Assembly: GCA_002716585.1 (NCBI GenBank)
Contig: PBBL01000064.1
Location: 1-39,688 of the forward strand
DNA from: Myxococcales bacterium
GTDB taxonomy: Bacteria; Myxococcota_A; Bradymonadia; Bradymonadales; GCA-2716585
DNA: 39,688 bases
Reading direction: 5' to 3'
Part shown: one piece after another, positions 1 through 9,891 of the stretch
Numbering within the stretch: the first letter of the stretch is position 1
Layout: each line of letters begins with the position of its first letter
Notes under the pieces: model-generated
Databases searched by the model: none
Seen by the model: the letters and a program-made list of their open reading frames with translations, nothing else
Told to the model about the DNA's origin: nothing
Program-made: the position numbers and the translations under genes

Positions 1-84
1 CCTAACCCTGCCACTAACCCTAGCCCTAGCCCTAGCCCTAGCCCTAACCCTAACCCTAACCCTGCCACTAACCCTAACCCTACC
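1..84. repeat. telomere-like CCCTAA/CCCTAG hexamer array at window edge
   Basis: The first 84 bases are tandem hexamers of CCCTAA with CCCTAG variants, plus two interruptions reading CCTGCCACTAAC. This is the complementary strand of a TTAGGG telomere repeat and is unlike anything else in the window. It contains no stop in the ftsH frame, so it would add a Pro/Asn/Ser stretch to FtsH, which no FtsH has. The real FtsH sequence starts near base 85 at ACCCTCAACC, which itself resembles the repeat unit, so the join sits on microhomology. I infer a chimeric contig end; a natural bacterial repeat is less likely. Confidence 0.8.
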
Positions 85-1227
<1,143 letters not shown>

Positions 1228-1231
1228 CGCC

Positions 1232-1256
1232 CGGGCGCGGCGAGTCGCCGCGCCCG
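1232..1256. terminator. 11-bp GC hairpin after ftsH, no U-tract
   Basis: CGGGCGCGGCG pairs perfectly with CGCCGCGCCCG around the loop AGT, five bases after the ftsH stop. No T-run follows, so this is not a classical intrinsic terminator. It may be an attenuating or mRNA-stabilising hairpin between ftsH and folP. Confidence 0.4.
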
Positions 1257-1293
1257 CACCACCCCAGCCACCTCCTCCCCCAGACTGCGGAAC

Positions 1294-2148
1294 ATGAGCC
1301 TCCCCACCCCCGAGCCGCTCACGCTCTCCCGGCGCACCCTTCGCTTCGACGGCGCGCCCCACGTCATGGGGATCATCAACGCCACCCCCGACTCCTTCAG
1401 CGACGGCGGCCGCAACCTGCACGCGGACCGCGCCGTGGCCAACGCCCTCGCGATGGTCGAAGCGGGCGCCGCGATCATCGACGTCGGCGGCGAATCGACG
1501 CGCCCCGGCGCCGAGGCCGTGTCGGAGCTGGAGGAGCTGGAGCGGGTGGCGCCGATCATCGAAAAATTGCGGCGACGCTCAGATGTCCTGATATCGTGTG
1601 ACACCATGAAGGCTTCGGTCGCTCAGGCCGCGCTGGAGGCAGGCGCCGACCTCATCAACGACGTCACCGGGTTCACCTTCGATCCGAAGATGGCCGATGT
1701 CGTCGCCGAAGCCGACGCGGGCGCGATCCTCATGCACATGCGCGGAACTCCTCGCGACATGCAGCGTCAAACCCGCTATGATGACCTCGTCGGTGAGATC
1801 AGCGCGATCCTGGATGCTCGGGTGGAGGCTGCGGTCCAGCGTGGGGTCGCGCGTGAGCGGATCATCGTCGACCCGGGGATCGGGTTCGCCAAGGACCTGG
1901 ACGGCAACCTGACCCTGATACGACGCGCAGCGGACTTTGCCCACAGCGGACGACCTGTCCTCCTGGGGCCAAGCCGCAAGCGCTTTATTGGTGAGCTGAC
2001 CGGCGTCGCCAACCCGGAGGAGCGGGGTTGGGGCACGGCCGGGGCGGTCGCCGCGGGGGTGTGCTACGGCGCTCACGTCCTCCGCGTTCACGACGTCCTC
2101 GCCGCAGTTCAGGTGATTCAGGTGTGCGCGGCTGTGCGCGACGCCTGA
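1294..2148 (+). CDS. folP: dihydropteroate synthase
   Basis: FolP condenses 6-hydroxymethyl-7,8-dihydropterin pyrophosphate with p-aminobenzoate to dihydropteroate in cytosolic folate synthesis; it is the sulfonamide target. At 284 aa it has the normal length. Family motifs appear in order: GIINATPDSFSDGG (residues 26-39), GGESTRPGAE (mid 60s), INDVTG, HMRGTPRDMQ, DPGIGFAKD and GPSRKRFIGELTG (near 225), followed by the C-terminal RVHDV. The start at 1294 places the TIM barrel correctly but has no strong Shine-Dalgarno sequence. The gene lies 66 bases after ftsH, and the order ftsH-folP is common in bacteria. The stretch around 1560-1620 is slightly less GC-rich, but the protein is intact. The identification is secure. 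Confidence 0.97.
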   Translation: MSLPTPEPLTLSRRTLRFDGAPHVMGIINATPDSFSDGGRNLHADRAVANALAMVEAGAAIIDVGGESTRPGAEAVSELEELERVAPIIEKLRRRSDVLISCDTMKASVAQAALEAGADLINDVTGFTFDPKMADVVAEADAGAILMHMRGTPRDMQRQTRYDDLVGEISAILDARVEAAVQRGVARERIIVDPGIGFAKDLDGNLTLIRRAADFAHSGRPVLLGPSRKRFIGELTGVANPEERGWGTAGAVAAGVCYGAHVLRVHDVLAAVQVIQVCAAVRDA

Positions 2149-2283
2149 ACCATCGTTTGGCTGGATCGTACCTGATCGCACCGCCCGATCATGTGCGCCC
2201 GGCGCGCTCCTGGAATCGTGACCGGATATGACGCCGGGGCCGGGCGGTCGGCCTCGCCACCTCGAACACAAGGGCTGCCCGAC

Positions 2284-3255
2284 GTGATCGAGACCCTCAA
2301 ACAGCTCCTGGCCGTTGACTCCTGGCTCGATCTGCTGGTTGTCCTGATCGATGTGGGGATCGTCACCTACATCGTCTACCGCATCCTCCTCCTCATCAAG
2401 GGCACGCGCGCCGTCCAGGTGCTGATCGGCTTGATCTCGATCATCGTCTTCTTCTTCGCCAGCAAGGAGGAGTACCTCCACCTGCCGACGCTGAACTGGC
2501 TGCTGGACAAGTTCATCGGCTCCTTCATCCTCATCGCGGTGGTCGTGTTTCAGGACGACATCCGTCGTGGCCTCTCCCAGGTCGGGCGCACCTCGCTGTT
2601 CTCCAACACCGAGTCCCTCGGCCAGGAGACACACGTGCTTGAGGAGGCGGTCAAGGCCAGCGTCATGCTCTCCAACCGCAAGATCGGGGCGCTGATCGTC
2701 CTGGAGCGCGAGGCCGACCTCAAGCCCTACACCACCGAGGGGATCGCGCTGGACGCGCGGGTCAGCAAGGAGCTGCTCTTCTCCTCGTTCCTGACCGAGC
2801 ACCAGAACCCGCTGCACGACGGCGCGGTCATCATCCAGGGCGACATCGTGGTCGCCGCGGGCTGCTTCCTGCCGTTGAGCAACAGCCCCAAGATCGACAA
2901 GACCCTCGGGACGCGGCACCGCGCCGCGCTGGGGCTCTCCGAGGAGACCGACGCCGCGGTCATCGTGGTCTCGGAGGAGACCGGGATCATCTCGGTCGCC
3001 TACCGCGAGCAGCTGATCCGCGGCCTGGACGCGAGCCGCCTGCGCGAGGTGCTCCACAAGATCTTCAGCTACAGCCGCGCCGACGGCGAGGACGAGCCCG
3101 AGCGCCTCTCTCGCCTGAAGACGCTGCTCCAGAGCCTCGGCCGCGGCGACAACGGCAGTCGCGCCGCGGACAGCGCCCCGGTCGTCGAGCCCGAGCCCGC
3201 CACGGCCGCCGTCGAGGACTCCTCGCTCCAGAGCGGCAAGGAGGTGCCGGGGTGA
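2284..3255 (+). CDS. cdaA: diadenylate cyclase CdaA (DisA_N/DAC domain)
   Basis: CdaA makes cyclic di-AMP from two ATP molecules at the membrane. Three N-terminal hydrophobic segments (about residues 15-38, 43-60 and 77-92) precede the DAC domain with both signatures: DGA at residues 179-181 and RHR at 211-213, followed by ALGLSEETDA. About 60 residues of acidic/Ala-rich tail follow the domain. I place the start at GTG 2284 (giving MIETLKQLL), as in CdaA proteins; the in-frame ATG at 2191 would add 31 residues of low-complexity leader that does not resemble the family. A weak AAGGG lies upstream of the GTG. The stop overlaps the next start (GTGA), so translation with the YbbR gene is probably coupled. 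This gene implies a c-di-AMP signalling system. Confidence 0.95.
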   Translation: MIETLKQLLAVDSWLDLLVVLIDVGIVTYIVYRILLLIKGTRAVQVLIGLISIIVFFFASKEEYLHLPTLNWLLDKFIGSFILIAVVVFQDDIRRGLSQVGRTSLFSNTESLGQETHVLEEAVKASVMLSNRKIGALIVLEREADLKPYTTEGIALDARVSKELLFSSFLTEHQNPLHDGAVIIQGDIVVAAGCFLPLSNSPKIDKTLGTRHRAALGLSEETDAAVIVVSEETGIISVAYREQLIRGLDASRLREVLHKIFSYSRADGEDEPERLSRLKTLLQSLGRGDNGSRAADSAPVVEPEPATAAVEDSSLQSGKEVPG

Positions 3256-4226
3256 AGGGTTGGTTTACGGAGAACACGACGCTCAAGCTGATCGCCTTCC
3301 TGCTGGCGCTCATCCTGCACCTGTTCGTGCGAGGGGATCGGGAGAGCGTCCTGGCGCTCTACCTCCAGGTGGACATCAACGTCCCGGCGGAGCGGGTGCT
3401 GCTGACGGAGCCGGTGGAGCAGATCAAGGTGACGGTGCGCGGCAAGCGCTCGGCGCTCAACATCCTGGAGCGTGAGGGGTTTCGCCCGCTCTCCATCGAC
3501 CTGAGCGACGTGGACACCAACTACTACGAGTTCAGCCCGGACATGCTGCTGCTGCCCCCCAGGGTGACGGTGACCTCGATTCAGCCGCCCGGCTTCCCGG
3601 TCGAGCTGGATCGTCAGGGGCTCAAGGCGCTGGACGTGGTCCCCCGGACCGTGCGGCAGCCCGCGGAGGGCTACCGGGTCTCCTCGTGGAAGCTCGACCC
3701 CCCCAAGGTGGAGGTCGCCGGGCCGATGTCGGTGCTGGAGGAGCTGTCGGCGGTGGTCACGGAGCCGATCGACCTGACGGGCCGGACGCGAACCTTCGAG
3801 ACCCGGGCGCGGGTGCGGAGCATCTCATCGCGGCGCGTGTCGATCAGCCCGAGCCAGGTCAACGTCCAGGTGATCATCGAGCCGACCGAGATACAGCAGA
3901 CCTTCAACGGGATCCCGGTGAAGGTCCACAACGCCGATCCGCTCTCGACGAAGGTGGAGCCGACGAGCGTCAGCGTGACGCTCAAGGGGCCGCCCAAGAC
4001 GCTGGCGACCCTCGACGTGGGGCAACTCTTCGCGGTGCTGGAGGGGGGCGACAAGCTCCCGCCCGCGACCTACAGGAGGCGCATCACGGAGGTGACTCCG
4101 CTCCCCGAGGATGTCCGGGTCACGGCGGTGTCACCGACCATGGTGTCGCTCATCCTGCTGCCCCCCGATCCGCCGGAGAGCCCCGACCCCAACGACCCGG
4201 AGCCTCACCCGGACGACGCGCCCTGA
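3252..4226 (+). CDS. cdaR: YbbR/CdaR-family membrane-anchored protein
   Basis: This is a 324-aa protein with one N-terminal transmembrane anchor (residues about 9-26, LKLIAFLLALILHLFV) followed by extracytoplasmic YbbR repeats. Typical phrases are VTVRGKRSALN, SWKLDPPKVEVAGP and VKVHNADP. In Firmicutes, CdaR is the extracytoplasmic partner that binds and modulates CdaA; the same pairing here supports that role by inference. The GTG start overlaps the cdaA stop by four bases. The C-terminal tail is Pro/Asp-rich. The gene ends inside the 3' end of the convergent glucokinase fusion (22-base overlap, 4205-4226), with no room for a separate terminator. The family call is firm; the mechanism in this organism is unknown. 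Confidence 0.9.
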   Translation: MKGWFTENTTLKLIAFLLALILHLFVRGDRESVLALYLQVDINVPAERVLLTEPVEQIKVTVRGKRSALNILEREGFRPLSIDLSDVDTNYYEFSPDMLLLPPRVTVTSIQPPGFPVELDRQGLKALDVVPRTVRQPAEGYRVSSWKLDPPKVEVAGPMSVLEELSAVVTEPIDLTGRTRTFETRARVRSISSRRVSISPSQVNVQVIIEPTEIQQTFNGIPVKVHNADPLSTKVEPTSVSVTLKGPPKTLATLDVGQLFAVLEGGDKLPPATYRRRITEVTPLPEDVRVTAVSPTMVSLILLPPDPPESPDPNDPEPHPDDAP

Positions 4227-5551
4227 TCGGCCCACAGGTGGATCCCGCCGAGCAACCCGGCGATGTTCTTCGCCAGCTCCACGCCGTCCGGCAGGTCGCC
4301 TTCGACGAGGCGGGCGTTCCCGCCCCCGAAGTAGAGGGTCGCGGGGTTGAACACCCGCTGGATCTGGGCGATCGCCCTCCTCAAGCGCCCGTTCCACTCC
4401 TCCTCGCCGACCTCATCGAGGGCGGCCTGGCCGAGCGACTCCTCGTAGGTGCGCCCCTCCTCAAAGGCGTGGTGGCCCAGCTCCAGGTTGGGCACGAGCG
4501 TCCCATCGACGAACAGCGCGGAGCCAAACCCCGTCCCGAGCGTCGCCACCAGCTCGACGCCCGCGCCGCCGATGACGCCCATCCCCTGCACGTCGGCGTC
4601 GTTGGCGACCCGCGCGGGGGCCCCCAACAGCTCCTCAAGGCGCTCGGCGAGGGGCACCGAGGCCCAGGAGGGGTGGAGGTTGGGGGCGTTGAGGGTCACC
4701 CCGTCGATGACGACCCCGGGGAACCCGACCGCGATCCGCGCGAAGGGGCGCTGCTCCTCGGCGAGCTGGGCGATCGCCGTGAGGACGTCCTCCGGGGTCG
4801 CGGGTTGAGGGGTCTCGACGCGCGCGCGCTCGGTGAGCGCCTCCCCCTCCTCGCTCAAGATGAGCATCTTGATGCCCGAGCCGCCGATGTCGATCGCCAA
4901 CGTGCGGACGCCCTCGTCATCGGGAGGCGCCGCCTCGGCGAGGTGCTCGGCGGCGTCGAGGTCGAGGAACCAGGAGCCGCGGAGCGCGTGCTGGATCGGG
5001 AGGGCGATCGGCTGCACCGGGCCGTCGAGGGCGCGGGAGACGTCCCCGGAGCACTCCGGCCCGAGGGCGACGACGACGAGGTCGCGTGCGGCCTCGATGG
5101 CGGTCGGGGTGAGGGTCAACCCGGCCTCGGTGGTCACCATGGGAGGCCCCATCGGGATGGGCGCCCCGGGCACCAGACCGGCGACCTGACCGCCGGGGCC
5201 AACGCCGAGCAGGAGGAGGTCGAAGGCGGTGGGCAGGTGCTCGGCGGGCAGGCTGTAGAAGTGGCTCGGGTCCAGATCGACGTGGGCCAGCGCGACATCC
5301 AGCGCCTCCTGACGGAGCGTGCGGCGGTGATCCTCGTGGATCAGGTAGGTGTCGAGGCGATCCCAGGGGAGGCCACCGAAGCGCACCATCGCCAGCAGCA
5401 CCTCGCTGGTGTGATCATCCCATGAAAACCCGAAGCTGGCTCGCCCCCGCTGCTCAATCGCGGCCAGGAGCGTCAGGCGAACGTGGCCGATGAGGGCGCG
5501 GGTGACGTCATCGGGGGTGTCTTTGATGGTGATCTGATCAGGTCTGCTCAT
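4205..5551 (-). CDS. degenerate 6-phosphogluconolactonase-like domain fused to polyphosphate glucokinase (ROK)
   Basis: The 448-aa protein has two parts. Residues about 1-205 resemble the NagB/6-phosphogluconolactonase fold (FDLLLLGVGPGGQVAGLVPG, then ALDGP and ALRGSWFLDLDAA). The usual GPDGHTASLFP reads GPGGQVAGLVPG, losing the catalytic His and Asp, and the SGGSTP and DER motifs are also gone, so lactonase activity is doubtful. Residues about 216-448 are a ROK kinase closest in motifs to polyphosphate glucokinase: DIGGSGIK, TPQPATP, ANDADV (catalytic Asp) and GTGFGSALFVDGTLVPN. Phosphorylation of glucose is predicted; the donor (polyphosphate or ATP) is not proven. I chose ATG 5551 because GAGGAG lies five bases upstream; an in-frame ATG at 5587 lacks this. 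The gene is head-to-head with the Pgi-Tal fusion. Confidence 0.85.
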   Translation of the reverse strand: MSRPDQITIKDTPDDVTRALIGHVRLTLLAAIEQRGRASFGFSWDDHTSEVLLAMVRFGGLPWDRLDTYLIHEDHRRTLRQEALDVALAHVDLDPSHFYSLPAEHLPTAFDLLLLGVGPGGQVAGLVPGAPIPMGPPMVTTEAGLTLTPTAIEAARDLVVVALGPECSGDVSRALDGPVQPIALPIQHALRGSWFLDLDAAEHLAEAAPPDDEGVRTLAIDIGGSGIKMLILSEEGEALTERARVETPQPATPEDVLTAIAQLAEEQRPFARIAVGFPGVVIDGVTLNAPNLHPSWASVPLAERLEELLGAPARVANDADVQGMGVIGGAGVELVATLGTGFGSALFVDGTLVPNLELGHHAFEEGRTYEESLGQAALDEVGEEEWNGRLRRAIAQIQRVFNPATLYFGGGNARLVEGDLPDGVELAKNIAGLLGGIHLWADQGASSG

Positions 5552-5633
5552 GGGCTCTCCTCTCGCCGGTCGTGCAACTGATGCCACAGAACCCTGATGG
5601 TAAACGCAGCGCTCGATTCACGCCAGGGTCCAC

Positions 5634-5661
5634 TTGTCTATGCATGAACGGATGGGATAGG
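5634..5661 (+). promoter_or_regulatory. candidate promoter for the Pgi-Tal fusion
   Basis: In the 154-base gap between the divergent sugar-phosphate genes, TTGTCT (5634-5639) is followed after 16 bases by GATAGG (5656-5661), a weak sigma70-like match reading toward 5706. The call rests on pattern matching only. Confidence 0.25.
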
Positions 5662-5705
5662 AAGGCTTCGTATGACGCGAGGACCCGCACCTGGAGACGG
5701 ACGAG

Positions 5706-8363
5706 ATGAGTGACATCACCGAGTCGAGCGCCTGGAAGGCGCTGCGAGCCCACCACGACGCCATGGCCGACGTGCACATGCGGACCCTGTTCGAGGAGGA
5801 TCCCGAGCGCTTCGAGCGCTACTCGCACCAGCTGGGCGACGTGGTGATCGACTACTCCAAGCACCGGATCACGGACGAGACGCTGTCGCTGCTGTTCGAG
5901 CTGGCGAGGGAGGCGGGCGTCCCCGAGGCGATCGAGGCGATGTTCGCGGGCGCGAAGCTCAACGGCACCGAAGGCCGCGCGGTGCTCCACGTGGCGCTGC
6001 GCAACCGCTCCAACCGCCCGATCGAGGTGGACGGCGAGGACGTGATGCCGGAGGTGAACGCCGTCCTGAAGAAGGTCGCGCGGTTCGTGGAGTCGATCCA
6101 GAGCGGGGCGTGGCTCGGGTACACCGACCTGCCGATCACGGACATCGTCAACATCGGCATCGGTGGGTCCAACCTGGGTCCGTACATGGTGACCGAGGCG
6201 CTGCGGCCGTACTGGATGGAGGATCTGGACGTCCACTTCGTGTCGAACATCGACGGGACGCACCTGGCCGAGGTGCTCAAGCAGGTCGATCCGGAGACGA
6301 CGCTGTTCATCGTGTGCTCGAAGTCGTTCACCACGCACGAGACGCTGACGAACGCCCGGTCGGCGCGCCGCTGGCTGCTGGAGCACCTGCACGACGAGGC
6401 GGCGGTGGCGCGTCACTTTGTGGCGGTGTCGACGAACGAGTCCGGCGTGCGGGAGTTCGGGATCGACCCGGAGAACATGTTCACCTTCTGGGACTGGGTC
6501 GGGGGGCGCTACTCGCTGTGGTCGTCGGTGGGGCTGTCGATCGCGTGCATGATCGGGATGGAGCGCTTCGAGGAGCTGCTGGAGGGGGCGCACGCGGTGG
6601 ACGAGCACATCCGCGCGGCGCCGCTGGAGGCGAACGTCCCGGCGATCATGGCGCTGCTGGGGATCTGGTACCACAACTTCTTCGACGCCCACACGCATGC
6701 GATCCTGCCCTACGATCAGTACCTGCACCGGCTGCCGGCCTACCTGCAACAGGCCGACATGGAGAGCAACGGCAAGCGGGTGACCCGCTCCGGGCAGCCG
6801 ATCGAGGGGTACACGACCGGGCCGATCATCTGGGGTGAGCCGGGCACGGACGGGCAGCATGCGTTCTACCAGCTGATCCACCAGGGGACGCGCCTGATCC
6901 CGGCGGACTTCATCATCCCGGCGCAGACGCACAACCCGATCGGGGAGCACCACGACATCCTGATGGCCAACTTCCTGGCGCAGACCGAGGCGCTGATGCG
7001 CGGCAAGACCGAGGCGGAGGCGCGCGAGGAGCTGGAGGCGGCGGGGATGGGCGGCGAGGCGCTGGAGGCGCTGCTGCCACACAAGGTGTTCCCGGGGAAT
7101 CGACCGACGACCTCGATTGTGCTCGATGTGCTGCGCCCGTACACGCTCGGGGAGCTGCTCGCGCTGTATGAGCACAAGATCTTCATCCAGGGGATCGTGT
7201 GGGACATCTACAGCTTCGATCAGTGGGGCGTGGAGCTGGGCAAGCAGCTGGCGAAGCGGATCCTGCCGGAGCTTCAGGAGCGCAGCGAGGTGTCGGGGCA
7301 CGACGCATCGACGAACGGCTTGATTCATCTGTATCAACAGCGGCGGTTTGCCACCGCGGCACTGACCGAAGACCCCAAGGAGGACAACATGGCCCGCAAC
7401 CTGCTCGAACAGCTCCGCGAGATGACCACGGTGGTCGCCGACACCGGCGAGTTGAACGCGATCCAGCAGTACACGCCCCAGGACGCCACGACCAACCCGT
7501 CGTTGATCGTCAAGGCGGCGGGGATGGAGGAGTACCGCGACATCGTCAACGAGACCCTCCAGGAGACCCGCGCGGCGATGCCCGAGGCGTCGTCGGACGA
7601 GGTGATCGACGAGGCGGTGGATCGGCTGGCGGTGGAGTTCGGCAGCCGGATCCTCCAGGTGATCCCGGGCCGGGTGAGCACGGAGGTGAACGCCAACCTG
7701 TCGTACGACACGGCGGCCACGGTGGCCAAGGCGCGCAAGCTGATCGACCTGTACGCGAAGGAGGGGATCGCCAAGGAGCGGATCCTGATCAAGATCGCGT
7801 CGACCTGGGAGGGGATCGAGGCGGCTCGGGAGCTGGAGGCGGACGGGATCCACTGCAACATGACGCTGCTGTTCGGGCTGCACCAGGCGGTGGCGTGCGC
7901 CGAGGCGGGCGTGACGCTGATCTCGCCGTTCGTCGGGCGAATCTACGACTGGTACAAGAAGGAGCGCGGCGTGGAGCACATCCCCGCGGAGGAGGATCCG
8001 GGGGTCGAGTCGGTGACGGAGATCTACAACTACTACAAGAAGTTCGGCCACGAGACCGAGATCATGGGCGCGAGCTTCCGCCACATCGGCCAGCTTCAGG
8101 AGCTGGCGGGGTGCGATCTGCTGACGATCTCGCCGGATCTGCTCGGCGAGCTTCAGGCGACCGAGGGTGAGCTGCCGCGCAAGCTGGACCCGGAGGCGGC
8201 GGCGGCGATGGAGATTGAGCGGATCGACATGACGCGGGAGGTGTACGACCAGATGCACGCCGACGATCGCATGGCGACCGAGAAGCTGTCGGAGGGGATC
8301 GACAAGTTCGCGGCGGCGCTCGACAAGCTCAAGGCGCTGCTCAAGGAGCGCCTGGAGGGGTGA
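5706..8363 (+). CDS. pgi-tal: glucose-6-phosphate isomerase - transaldolase fusion
   Basis: This 885-aa bifunctional enzyme joins glycolysis and the pentose phosphate pathway. Residues 1 to about 550 are full-length Pgi: [22 protein letters not shown], signature [32 protein letters not shown] (catalytic Glu and His) and ELGKQLAKR (catalytic Lys). Pgi normally ends just after the STNGLI motif seen here. Residues 562-885 are a complete TalB-type transaldolase: [29 protein letters not shown] and Schiff-base Lys696 (Lys135 of the domain) in [12 protein letters not shown]. The order Pgi then Tal is opposite to the better-known Tal-Pgi fusions. A perfect AAGGAGG sits five bases before the ATG of the Tal half (7389), so a separate Tal may also be made. 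A single-base sequencing error creating the fusion cannot be excluded. Confidence 0.95.
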   Translation: MSDITESSAWKALRAHHDAMADVHMRTLFEEDPERFERYSHQLGDVVIDYSKHRITDETLSLLFELAREAGVPEAIEAMFAGAKLNGTEGRAVLHVALRNRSNRPIEVDGEDVMPEVNAVLKKVARFVESIQSGAWLGYTDLPITDIVNIGIGGSNLGPYMVTEALRPYWMEDLDVHFVSNIDGTHLAEVLKQVDPETTLFIVCSKSFTTHETLTNARSARRWLLEHLHDEAAVARHFVAVSTNESGVREFGIDPENMFTFWDWVGGRYSLWSSVGLSIACMIGMERFEELLEGAHAVDEHIRAAPLEANVPAIMALLGIWYHNFFDAHTHAILPYDQYLHRLPAYLQQADMESNGKRVTRSGQPIEGYTTGPIIWGEPGTDGQHAFYQLIHQGTRLIPADFIIPAQTHNPIGEHHDILMANFLAQTEALMRGKTEAEAREELEAAGMGGEALEALLPHKVFPGNRPTTSIVLDVLRPYTLGELLALYEHKIFIQGIVWDIYSFDQWGVELGKQLAKRILPELQERSEVSGHDASTNGLIHLYQQRRFATAALTEDPKEDNMARNLLEQLREMTTVVADTGELNAIQQYTPQDATTNPSLIVKAAGMEEYRDIVNETLQETRAAMPEASSDEVIDEAVDRLAVEFGSRILQVIPGRVSTEVNANLSYDTAATVAKARKLIDLYAKEGIAKERILIKIASTWEGIEAARELEADGIHCNMTLLFGLHQAVACAEAGVTLISPFVGRIYDWYKKERGVEHIPAEEDPGVESVTEIYNYYKKFGHETEIMGASFRHIGQLQELAGCDLLTISPDLLGELQATEGELPRKLDPEAAAAMEIERIDMTREVYDQMHADDRMATEKLSEGIDKFAAALDKLKALLKERLEG
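7377..7383 (+). promoter_or_regulatory. internal Shine-Dalgarno site for the transaldolase half
   Basis: AAGGAGG lies inside the Pgi-Tal reading frame, five bases before the in-frame ATG at 7389 (MARNLLEQL), which is where stand-alone transaldolases begin. This is among the strongest ribosome binding sites in the window. It suggests that tal was, or still is, translated separately. An out-of-frame TGA at 7363-7365 lies just upstream, where a separate pgi gene would be expected to end. Confidence 0.75.
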
Positions 8364-8379
8364 GGAGATCGACCACCCG

Positions 8380-8421
8380 GGCCACGGGTCCGCGAACCCC
8401 GAGGGTTGGGGATCCGTGGCC
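8380..8421. terminator. two-part hairpin after pgi-tal
   Basis: GGCCACGGGTCC (8380-8391) pairs with GGATCCGTGGCC (8410-8421) with one G-U pair, and an inner stem AACCC/GGGTT (8395-8399/8403-8407) closes on CGA. It begins 17 bases after the pgi-tal stop. There is no T-run, so termination strength is uncertain. Confidence 0.5.
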
Positions 8422-8435
8422 GAATCTGCTATACA
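8406..8435 (+). promoter_or_regulatory. candidate glmM promoter
   Basis: TATACA (8430-8435) is a good -10 match in an otherwise GC-rich gap, with a poor -35 TTGGGG (8406-8411) at 18-base spacing. It overlaps the 3' arm of the preceding hairpin, which would fit separate transcription of glmM. Confidence 0.3.
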
Positions 8436-8507
8436 TCAGAGCCTGACGCAGGGGCCTGCGACACCGCCCGCCGCGCGTGCTGGCGCGGCTTCACGCAAGG
8501 GGCATGG

Positions 8508-9869
8508 ATGAAGAAGCTGTTTGGGACAGACGGCGTCCGAGGCATCGCCAACCGCTACCCGATGACAGCGCAGATGGCGGTCCGACTGGGCCAGGCCGTC
8601 GCGCACCACTTCAAGCACCGCAACCGCCGCACCCGCATCCTGGTGGGCAAGGACACGCGCCTGTCGGGCTACATGTTCGAGTCGGCGCTGGCCGCCGGGA
8701 TCACGAGCATGGGCGCCGACGTGATGTTCGTCGGGCCGCTGCCGACGCCAGGGATCGCGTTCTTGACCACGGACATGCGCGCCGACGCCGGGATCGTGAT
8801 CTCGGCGAGCCACAACGCCTACCAGGACAACGGCATCAAGCTGTTCGCGGCGGACGGCTACAAGCTGCCGGACGCCGTGGAGCTTCAGCTGGAGAAGCTG
8901 GCGCTGGGGGGCGACGGCCCCGACGTGCTCGATCAGCAGCTCGACCCGGAGCGGATCGGGCGAGCGACCCGGTACGAGGACGCGACCGGGCGCTACAACG
9001 TCTTCTTGAAGGCGGCGTTCCCCAAGAACATGACGCTGGACGGCCTCAAGATCGTGGTCGACTGCGCCAACGGCGCCGCCTACAAGGTCGCCCCGACGGT
9101 GCTGGATGAGCTGGGCGCCGAGGTCATCGCGCTGGGCAACACCCCAAACGGGACCAACATCAACAACCGGTGCGGCTCCAACAACCCGAACATCGCCGCG
9201 GCGCGGGTGCTGGAGACCGGCGCCGACCTGGGCATCACCCTCGACGGGGACGCCGACCGGGTGATCCTGATCGACGAGCGGGGTCAGCGCATCGACGGCG
9301 ACCACATCATGGCGCTGTGCGCCCCGTGGCTCAAGGAGCGCGACGAGCTGCCGCACGACACCGTCGTGGCCACCGTGATGAGCAACCTCGGCCTGGAGAT
9401 CGCGCTGCGGCGGCACGGCATCGCGCTCGTGCGGACCAAGGTCGGCGACCGCTACGTGGTCGGCGAGATGCGCAAGCACGACTACGCGCTGGGCGGCGAG
9501 CAGTCCGGGCACCTGATCTTCCGCGACTTCGCCTCGACGGGCGACGGCATGGTGGCGGCGCTTCAGGTGTTGGGGATCATGCAGTCGAGCGGCAAGCGCC
9601 TCAGCGAGCTGACCCGGGTCATGCAGGCGCTGCCCCAGACCCTGATCAACGTCGGCGTCGCCTCCAAGCCGCCGCTGAACAGCCTCGACGGGGTGCAGGC
9701 CGCCATCCAGGCGACCGAACAGCGGCTCGGCGACGAGGGGCGCGTGCTGGTGCGCTACTCAGGGACCGAGAACAAGGCGCGGGTCATGGTGGAGGGCAGC
9801 GATCCGCGCCTCATCCAGAGCTGCGCCGAGGAGATCGCCGGGGCCTTCCAGAAGGCGATCGGCGCCTGA
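8508..9869 (+). CDS. glmM: phosphoglucosamine mutase
   Basis: GlmM interconverts glucosamine-6-phosphate and glucosamine-1-phosphate, feeding UDP-GlcNAc and cell wall synthesis. The 453-aa protein has the standard motifs: FGTDGVRG at the N-terminus, ISASHN with phosphorylated Ser101, the magnesium loop DGDADR, the sugar loop GGEQSGH and the phosphate-binding [18 protein letters not shown] 8508 has AAGGGG six bases upstream; the in-frame extension to 8406 is not part of the family. In Firmicutes glmM follows cdaA-cdaR and GlmM binds CdaA; here it lies in the same region and orientation but is separated by the sugar-phosphate fusion pair. nnr follows after 22 bases. Confidence 0.97.
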   Translation: MKKLFGTDGVRGIANRYPMTAQMAVRLGQAVAHHFKHRNRRTRILVGKDTRLSGYMFESALAAGITSMGADVMFVGPLPTPGIAFLTTDMRADAGIVISASHNAYQDNGIKLFAADGYKLPDAVELQLEKLALGGDGPDVLDQQLDPERIGRATRYEDATGRYNVFLKAAFPKNMTLDGLKIVVDCANGAAYKVAPTVLDELGAEVIALGNTPNGTNINNRCGSNNPNIAAARVLETGADLGITLDGDADRVILIDERGQRIDGDHIMALCAPWLKERDELPHDTVVATVMSNLGLEIALRRHGIALVRTKVGDRYVVGEMRKHDYALGGEQSGHLIFRDFASTGDGMVAALQVLGIMQSSGKRLSELTRVMQALPQTLINVGVASKPPLNSLDGVQAAIQATEQRLGDEGRVLVRYSGTENKARVMVEGSDPRLIQSCAEEIAGAFQKAIGA

Positions 9870-9891
9870 AGCCTGCGGGCGGAGGAGTGAG

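Noticed and set aside
5538..8258. 906-codon open frame antisense to pgi-tal
   Set aside because: It is a shadow created by high GC at third positions; composition is His/Arg/Leu-rich with no recognisable domain, while the plus-strand product is an unmistakable Pgi-Tal.
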